Shown: positions 57,755-64,000 of the stretch, piece after piece | Layout: every line of letters starts with the position of its first letter | Numbering within the stretch: position 1 is the stretch's first letter | Source of the DNA: Pseudomonadales bacterium | GTDB lineage: Bacteria; Pseudomonadota; Gammaproteobacteria; Pseudomonadales; Pseudohongiellaceae | Direction of reading: 5' to 3' | Assembly (NCBI GenBank): GCA_023268635.1 | Contig: JALQUB010000071.1 | Coordinates: 1-64,000, forward strand | Length of the DNA: 64,000 nucleotides | Notes under the pieces: generated by a model | Databases searched by the model: none | Told to the model about the DNA's origin: nothing | The model's input: the letters and a program-made list of their open reading frames with translations, nothing else | Program-made: the position numbers and the translations under genes

Positions 57755-58480
57755 ATGGATTCTCGCACTCCCACCGGTCTCAAAACAGCTCTCGCTGTAT
57801 GCGCCTCCCTGTGTCCATTACTGGCGTTCGCTGATGGCAGCGTTATCGATAAGGTGTATCACCCTTATGTCGACGCGATGGAAAGCGAACTCGAGTTCAG
57901 GTCGCTTTTTCATAATTTACCCGCGAGTAGCAGGTTGCCCGATAATCTCCAGCAGCTCTCCTTCGGGAAGTCCTTCGGTGAACGATTATTTGGTGAGGCT
58001 AAGTTGGTCGGATCTAAACCGCAGCACCAGGGTTTCGAGCTCAGCGCATTCGAGATCGAAACCAAATGGCAGCTCACTGAGCAAGGTGAGTATTCGGCGG
58101 ATTGGGGCTTGCTGTTCGAATATGAGGCTGGGGTTGAGCGAAATTCAGATGAGGTCTCCATCGGTCTTCTCGTAGAAAAAGAACTCGGACAATGGAGCAC
58201 GACTGCTAATTTCTTTGCGATTCACGAATGGGGAGACGATGTCGACGAGGAGTTTGAAACCGCATTCAGTATGCAGGCACGCTATCGCTATTCCCGTGCA
58301 TTCGAACCGGCGATCGAGTTCTATATGGGGCAAAATACAGTCGGTTTGGGTCCCGTGATTAACGGCAGTGCAAGTTTGGGAATCCGGAAGAGTGTGAGCT
58401 GGGAATTCGGAGTCATTGCCGGTATTAGTGAAGAGACCCCCGATTCAACGTTCAGACTATTGCTTGAATACGAGTTCTAA
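57755..58480 (+). CDS. Exported hypothetical protein, probable outer-membrane beta-barrel (track ORF 57719)
   Basis: Signal peptide; alternating beta pattern; C-terminal ...FRLLLEYEF. Confidence 0.6.
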   Translation: MDSRTPTGLKTALAVCASLCPLLAFADGSVIDKVYHPYVDAMESELEFRSLFHNLPASSRLPDNLQQLSFGKSFGERLFGEAKLVGSKPQHQGFELSAFEIETKWQLTEQGEYSADWGLLFEYEAGVERNSDEVSIGLLVEKELGQWSTTANFFAIHEWGDDVDEEFETAFSMQARYRYSRAFEPAIEFYMGQNTVGLGPVINGSASLGIRKSVSWEFGVIAGISEETPDSTFRLLLEYEF

Positions 58481-58482
58481 CT

Positions 58483-59226
58483 TTACCAGTATTTTTCAAC
58501 GGTGATCTGTCCGGGTTTGCGGCGTAGGTTCTTGCTGAGACCACGCGCCTTCAGTGCGGTGCTCGTGTCGCTCACCATGTCTGGATTGCCGCAAAGCATA
58601 AACTGAGAGTCGTCGGCACTGATCACTAGTCCTGTGCGGTGCTCTAGCTCCCCGCTCGCTATGGCGTCGGGGATTCTTCCTTTGATGCTTCCTGACACTT
58701 CTTCTCGGCTCACGAAGGCTTGGAATTTGAAGCGCTCTCCATGCTTCTCCTGCAGGGAGGTGATGATTTCTCTGTAGCGGAGGTCGCTATTCTTGCGCAC
58801 GGCGTGTACGAGGACGACGCGATCGAATCGTTGCCATGGCTCCTCTGTTTGCAACATCGAGAAAAAGGGAGCGATGCCTGTGCCCGTTCCCAGCAGCCAG
58901 AGTGTGGGTGCACTCGGCACCTCGTCTAAGGTGAAGAAGCCATTGGCATGGCGCTTCACGAAGATCTCATCTCCGGGCTTAAGGGCGAGCATGGCATTGG
59001 ATAGTACGCCGTCGATGGCGGTGTAAAAAAAGAATTCTAGCGGCTGCTTGCCGGGTGCATTGAGGAAAGAATAAGGCCTAGCAATCCTCTCGCCGTCGAT
59101 GTCCAGACCAAGGCTGGTGAATTGTCCGGCCTTAAAATCCTCGATCGCTGCGTTTATACGCAGGGAGAATAGATTGTCCGTCCAGTGGATATTCTCGACG
59201 ACCGTACCTTGGACCCATTCTGACAT
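58483..59226 (-). CDS. fpr: Ferredoxin--NADP reductase
   Basis: ARPYSFLNAPG, LLGTGTGIAPFFSML, FMLCGNPDMV. Confidence 0.92.
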   Translation of the reverse strand: MSEWVQGTVVENIHWTDNLFSLRINAAIEDFKAGQFTSLGLDIDGERIARPYSFLNAPGKQPLEFFFYTAIDGVLSNAMLALKPGDEIFVKRHANGFFTLDEVPSAPTLWLLGTGTGIAPFFSMLQTEEPWQRFDRVVLVHAVRKNSDLRYREIITSLQEKHGERFKFQAFVSREEVSGSIKGRIPDAIASGELEHRTGLVISADDSQFMLCGNPDMVSDTSTALKARGLSKNLRRKPGQITVEKYW

Positions 59227-59342
59227 GCTAATTCCTGTTATCGATTTTGACGCGCAAACGCGCTAACTTAACGCTTTAACGAGGCTGTCTCAAGCCAAAC
59301 TGCATTACGTCGATTACGGCAAATAAGATTAGGATCAAACTC

Positions 59343-60590
59343 ATGTTGAAGACCTGGTTCGCCACTGCGCTCTGGAAGCGTATCCTTATCGCGCTGGTAT
59401 TGGGAGTTATCGCGGGTATGATTTGGGGCCCCGGCGCCTCGAGTATAAGCTGGCTCGGCGACTTATTCGTGCGCCTCATTCGTATGGTCGTCGTACCGCT
59501 CGTCTTCGTCACGCTCGTCTCCGGGGTGGTCGCGATGGGAGACCCTGCGAAATTGGGCTCCTTGGGAGCGAAGACGCTGGCGGTGTATATGTTAACGACG
59601 CTAGCGGCAATCGTGATCGGTTTGCTTCTCGCCGCATTCCTGCAGCCAGGTGTAGGGGTGGATCTATCAGCGGCCGCGCCGACTGCAGTGCAGGAAGCGA
59701 TACCACTCTCGGAACGGCTGCTCTCTATCGTGCCTTCCAATCCTATCGCAGCGCTCGCCGAGGGTAACATCTTGGCGATTATCTTTTTCGCACTATTGGT
59801 GGGCATAAGCGTTCTGATGATCGGCGAGAAGGGGAGGCCGATTGCCGAGCTGATGGATTCTAGTAGCGAGATGATGCTGCGGATTACCCACTGGGTCATG
59901 GAAGTGGCTCCTTTCGGAGTCTTCGCATTAATCGCCTCAGTTGCCGGGACTCAAGGGGCTGCCGCTCTTCTTGACGTGCTGACGCTTGCCTTGGCGGTCG
60001 TGTTGTCCTGTGTAATCCATGTGATCGTTGTCCATGGGCTTGGCATAATGAGGCTAACGCTTGGGCTCTCTCCACTGAGTTTTTTCCGTGGCGCACGCGA
60101 TGCCATGCTGGTCGCGTTCTCTACGTCATCCAGTTCAGCGACATTGCCCGTTTCTATGTCAGTCGCTGAGGAAAATCTAGGAATCAAACCAGTGGTCGCC
60201 TCCACCGTGTTGCCTCTAGGGGCAACCATAAACATGGATGGCACGGCGCTCTACGTAGGCATCGTATCTGTCTTCGCGGCGCAGGCATTCGGAATCGATC
60301 TAACCTTGGCCGACTATGCTCTAGTCGCCGGATCGACGACGCTGGTGTCGGTAGGCACGGCGGCGGTGCCAGGAGCATCCTTATTTCTGATGGCGGCGGT
60401 AATGGGTGCCATCGGCATCACGCCAGAGCAAATAGCCGTGGTCATCGGGTTTATTCTGCCCTTCGATCGCCCACTCGATATGCTGAGGACTTCGGTGAAT
60501 ATCTGTGGAGACCTCTCGGTAGCAACAGCGGTGGCGAATTGGGAAGGGGAGTTCGATCGTGAAGTCTTCGACCGCAGGGTTAAGTACTAG
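59343..60590 (+). CDS. Dicarboxylate/amino acid:cation symporter (DAACS)
   Basis: FSTSSSSATLPVSM, TINMDGTALY, GTAAVPGASLFLMAAVMGAIGI. Confidence 0.94.
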   Translation: MLKTWFATALWKRILIALVLGVIAGMIWGPGASSISWLGDLFVRLIRMVVVPLVFVTLVSGVVAMGDPAKLGSLGAKTLAVYMLTTLAAIVIGLLLAAFLQPGVGVDLSAAAPTAVQEAIPLSERLLSIVPSNPIAALAEGNILAIIFFALLVGISVLMIGEKGRPIAELMDSSSEMMLRITHWVMEVAPFGVFALIASVAGTQGAAALLDVLTLALAVVLSCVIHVIVVHGLGIMRLTLGLSPLSFFRGARDAMLVAFSTSSSSATLPVSMSVAEENLGIKPVVASTVLPLGATINMDGTALYVGIVSVFAAQAFGIDLTLADYALVAGSTTLVSVGTAAVPGASLFLMAAVMGAIGITPEQIAVVIGFILPFDRPLDMLRTSVNICGDLSVATAVANWEGEFDREVFDRRVKY

Positions 60591-60601
60591 TGAGCCGCGG
60601 G

Positions 60602-62089
60602 TTAGAATGTGTAGGTTATAGAGAAACCTACGCGAATATCGCCTTCGAATAGTGCGATGGGTGTGGTCTCAACACCCTCAAGTACAATGAGGTTAATGCC
60701 GGCAGCCCAGTGATCGTTTAAGGTTCGATCGGCGGATGCCTGAAGAATCGTATACTCCGCATCAATGTCCCCCTGCATGCTGATAGCGAGTGCGAGATCA
60801 CTGTTCATCAATGAGTTGCTATAGCGCATCAACCACACGCCTGAAACATCATCATTCAATGCAAATTGCGATGATTCATTGTCATCGACCATTTTCTGCC
60901 CTTGGACACTGAGCGCGATATTTTGTTCATTGTCTATCGCGTACTCGAGGCCGAAGGACACGCCCAATTGGTCGTGTCTTAGATCCGTGGTATTACTTCC
61001 TGCAAACCCGGGTATATTAAAGCTGCTTACGACAATGCCTGCGCTGTAGGCGAGATCCAGATTTAATAATAATTTACCGAAGGCGCGATTCGCGCTCACG
61101 CCGAACAGGGTGTAGGTATTGTTCGTGCTAAGGGCATCATCGGTGGGATTTGGAGGTGCTGAATAACGGAGTTGATTTTCGATGAGTCTAGCCGCCATAA
61201 GCGATACGTCACTACCGGAGAAGGAGCGACTCCATTTAATACCCCCTTCGAAATCTAGGCTTTTTCCGCGTTTGTAGTCGACGAGCGCATTTGGTGGTTC
61301 GAAGTAGAAAGGACTGCCACGCACAATGGGCGGATTGTATTCGGGGTATAGCGTCACGAAGGTGGAAACTTGACTCCGTTCACCGAAGAGGTCGCCGAAA
61401 TAATCCCATACCAACATCGGTTGATTGAGTCTGGCATCTTCAATGTCGATGATGCTGAAGTCACGAAATTCGGTGATGTTAATGACGTCGAGGACAGAGT
61501 TGCCATCCACTTCTCCCCACACGACTGTTTGATTGCCCAATTTGACGCTGTGAGATCCGAAACTGCGTTGGAAGAAAAATTCATTGAGTCTATATTCCGT
61601 CTCGAAGGACTGATTATTCGCCTCGAATTCATAGTCGTCGTATAAAAATAGACGAGCCTGGGCGCTCGCTTGTAATAGCCAACCAGGTGCGAACGCGTAT
61701 TGGTAGCGAATATTGGCGCCCATCCGATTCGTTTCAATGTCGGCTAAATGAGGCATATTGATTCGCTGGCCGTTAGCCAGCGTGACTCCGGCGAGATGGG
61801 TCTTCGTCTGGAATAGGACCTGCTGACTAAGTTTGACGGTAAAACCTTCGAGCCAAGCCGGGATAGGTTGTTCTGATTCGTTCGCAACGTCGAACGGATT
61901 GTCGAATACATCATCGAAACTTGCATCGAAATCAGTGGGTATTGCATCGGAAGGGATGCCGAATCCGAGGTCGCCGTCGAAAATAACATCGTCATCCAAA
62001 ACTAAGGGTTCATCTTGGGCGAAGAGCAATGGCGAATACGAGACCCAGAGGGCTGCTGCCCCTATGGCATGTGCGACATGCTTTCGCAT
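60602..62089 (-). CDS. Exported outer-membrane barrel-like protein (DUF1302-like)
   Basis: Signal peptide; KLGNQTVVWGEVDGNSVLDVINITEFRDF; C-terminal aromatic VGFSITYTF. Confidence 0.65.
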   Translation of the reverse strand: MRKHVAHAIGAAALWVSYSPLLFAQDEPLVLDDDVIFDGDLGFGIPSDAIPTDFDASFDDVFDNPFDVANESEQPIPAWLEGFTVKLSQQVLFQTKTHLAGVTLANGQRINMPHLADIETNRMGANIRYQYAFAPGWLLQASAQARLFLYDDYEFEANNQSFETEYRLNEFFFQRSFGSHSVKLGNQTVVWGEVDGNSVLDVINITEFRDFSIIDIEDARLNQPMLVWDYFGDLFGERSQVSTFVTLYPEYNPPIVRGSPFYFEPPNALVDYKRGKSLDFEGGIKWSRSFSGSDVSLMAARLIENQLRYSAPPNPTDDALSTNNTYTLFGVSANRAFGKLLLNLDLAYSAGIVVSSFNIPGFAGSNTTDLRHDQLGVSFGLEYAIDNEQNIALSVQGQKMVDDNESSQFALNDDVSGVWLMRYSNSLMNSDLALAISMQGDIDAEYTILQASADRTLNDHWAAGINLIVLEGVETTPIALFEGDIRVGFSITYTF

Positions 62090-62103
62090 ATGAACGGATC
62101 CGC

Positions 62104-63039
62104 CTACTGGAGTTGATTGCGCAGTTTTTCTAACTCAGTTTCACGAAACGCCACATCTTCGAGTGTTCGTTGAGTCAGAAAATTATCATCAATTTCGATT
62201 CCCGTATGAATCTCCAAGAAGGCCATATTAGAAAGCCGATTGGTAACGAGATTCATCATGGTGAGAGATCGTGCGGTCCATGCGCCATTGACAAGCTCAA
62301 CCCTTGAGGCCATAAGGCGCTTAATCTCCTTGGCGTACTGGTCATACATTTCAGTGCGGAGGCTGACGAATCGCTCTTTGTCGATATACTGAATGACTTT
62401 CGAATACCGCGTTTTTCTCGCACGCTCTTTGTTAGGCACCATCTCGATCTTCCACACATCGCGGCCGCTCTCAATGGTCTCCTCAAGCAGAGTGATCTCA
62501 TATTCTTCGAGCTTGCCTGTTTCGGTGTCCTCGGTCGTAAATTCAGAGCCAAAAACGGAAGCCGGCTCGCTATCATCTTCGGAATTCCCGCTCGCAATCC
62601 GTTTTACTCTGCCGAGGGCCGATAGATAGAGCCAGGTTTCGTTATCGCGACCCGATTCATCGTAGGAATAGGAGAGCATCCCAATACCGCGCTCCGCTGC
62701 AGGTTCTAAGACTATAGTGACGCTCTTGGTATCTCTTCGATTAGGACCGTAATTCTTGCCGACAGATTCGAGTGCTTTTACACGAGGTCGCTCGGCACAG
62801 GTGATTTTCACATCCTTGATACCAAATCGGCAGGTTGAGAGTTGCATGCGATTAAATGAGGAGTCGGATATGGAGCGCTGATTATCATCAGTTCGTTCCA
62901 TAATTTCACGTCCAGTTAAACTCTGTGCAAGAGAAGTGTTAGCTGCTATTAGGCAGTAAAAGACTGCTGCAGTCGTTAGAATGCGATTCATCATTAGTCT
63001 ATTGAGAACTGTTCGATGAGTTGCTGCAAATGCGATCAT
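62104..63039 (-). CDS. Outer membrane lipoprotein-sorting (LolA-like) protein
   Basis: LTGREIMERTDDNQRSISDSS, ...SFDESGR-type LYLSALGRVKRIASGN, VFGSEFTTEDTE. Confidence 0.75.
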   Translation of the reverse strand: MIAFAATHRTVLNRLMMNRILTTAAVFYCLIAANTSLAQSLTGREIMERTDDNQRSISDSSFNRMQLSTCRFGIKDVKITCAERPRVKALESVGKNYGPNRRDTKSVTIVLEPAAERGIGMLSYSYDESGRDNETWLYLSALGRVKRIASGNSEDDSEPASVFGSEFTTEDTETGKLEEYEITLLEETIESGRDVWKIEMVPNKERARKTRYSKVIQYIDKERFVSLRTEMYDQYAKEIKRLMASRVELVNGAWTARSLTMMNLVTNRLSNMAFLEIHTGIEIDDNFLTQRTLEDVAFRETELEKLRNQLQ

Positions 63040-64000
63040 GCAATACTCCCCTTCGTGTATTTTATGGTCTTGTCGACGCCCTCGATTCCAAAACTAGGTT
63101 TGAAAATAATAATCATCGCAGGAATCATGAGCAGGTCGCAAAGGAGGGCGATGAAGATAGCGATAGATCCGAAGAATCCCATTTTCGCCATGCCAAGATA
63201 ATCAGAAAAGGTGAGCAGCGCAAAGCCTAAGCCGAGCACCATGGTCGTGAACATGACGGCCTGTCCTACTTCACGGATTGCACTGGCGAGCGCCTTTTCA
63301 ATACTGTTCGTTTTGATGAGTTCCACTCGATAATGGGTCATGAAGTGAATCGTATCATCGACGGCGATGCCAATAATGAGCGGTGCAATGAGTAGGGTGT
63401 CGGTATCGAGCGGCACCGACAATAACCCCATCAATCCGAAGCTGAGCAACGCAGGGATGACATTAGGAATCATTGCGATGACCCCGGCCTGCAGCGATCC
63501 GAGCGTTACAACCATGATCAGGCTGATTACTGCAACGGCGAGGCTAAAACTCGATACTTGAGACTGAGCCACTTCATCGGCCATGCGCATTAACAAGGCC
63601 ATGGTGCCTGTGAGATAGACTTCTAGTTCAGGGTTTGATGCCTTCGCCTCTTTGAACAATTCTTCGATGTCTTCACTGATGCGCTCGAAGAACAATTGGT
63701 ATTCATAGGAACCCGCATTGTAAATATTGAGTGAAATATTGGCTCGGCTGTAGTCGTCCGAGACTAGGCTGCGACGATCTTCAGGGTTTGCGCTATTAAA
63801 TAGGTAAAGCAACTGCGAAATCATTTGCTGAGAGTCGGGAATCACATAGGAGGCAGGGTCGCCGTCATTCATGATTTCATTCGTGTCTTTGACGATATTG
63901 GCTAGTGAGTAAGTGCGTGTCACCTGGTCGGCATATTTCCTTTCAATGCGGGCCTGCAGAGCATCCATGGCTCGCATGACTTCCGGCTCGAGGAGGCCAT
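63036..64000 (-). CDS. MMPL/RND family transporter, C-terminal portion (continues past the right edge)
   Basis: LLIAPLIIGIAVDDTIHFMTHYRVEL; frame stays open from 63977 to the window end (GLLEPEVMRAMDAL). Confidence 0.85.
   Translation of the reverse strand, partial: GLLEPEVMRAMDALQARIERKYADQVTRTYSLANIVKDTNEIMNDGDPASYVIPDSQQMISQLLYLFNSANPEDRRSLVSDDYSRANISLNIYNAGSYEYQLFFERISEDIEELFKEAKASNPELEVYLTGTMALLMRMADEVAQSQVSSFSLAVAVISLIMVVTLGSLQAGVIAMIPNVIPALLSFGLMGLLSVPLDTDTLLIAPLIIGIAVDDTIHFMTHYRVELIKTNSIEKALASAIREVGQAVMFTTMVLGLGFALLTFSDYLGMAKMGFFGSIAIFIALLCDLLMIPAMIIIFKPSFGIEGVDKTIKYTKGSIA

Noticed and set aside
1-64000. CRISPR arrays, rRNA operons, tRNA genes, IS transposases
   Set aside because: No regularly spaced repeats, tRNA-like cloverleaf landmarks or transposase ORFs were recognised, though a systematic scan (tRNAscan-SE, Infernal, ISfinder) was not possible here.

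Overview
This 64-kb window looks like a gammaproteobacterial chromosome segment, densely coded in long same-strand gene runs. I found no rRNA, tRNA or CRISPR array. The left edge (1-500) carries phage-like remnants: an Arc/ribbon-helix-helix C-terminus and two small ORFs. One of these small ORFs runs in frame into what reads as the C-terminus of GAPDH. Recognisable housekeeping or conserved genes include hemH, uvrA, ssb, moeA, a KefB/C-type antiporter, a CaCA antiporter, a PaoABC-like molybdenum hydroxylase, an Oar-like TonB receptor, a TAXI-TRAP transporter, an M16 peptidase, a TolC/HlyD/MacB-type efflux operon, an FTR1 iron permease and a dicarboxylate symporter. The best candidates for undescribed systems are: (1) thermostable-hemolysin-family protein / AMP-ligase / heme-oxygenase-like diiron protein / SDR / TPR-like (49993-54454), which looks like a compact cryptic biosynthetic pathway; (2) a five-gene ABC transporter / PDZ / FG-GAP / FG-GAP cassette with 4-nt overlaps at every junction (32942-38988); (3) the phage/GAPDH chimeric ORF, a possible attachment-site scar; (4) PhyH / ModF-like / MEKHLA / CsaA-like / formyltransferase / GNAT (1361-5937); (5) a 41-aa membrane ORF with an FNR-like palindrome upstream. 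Family assignments come from reading motifs in the translations, not from database searches.
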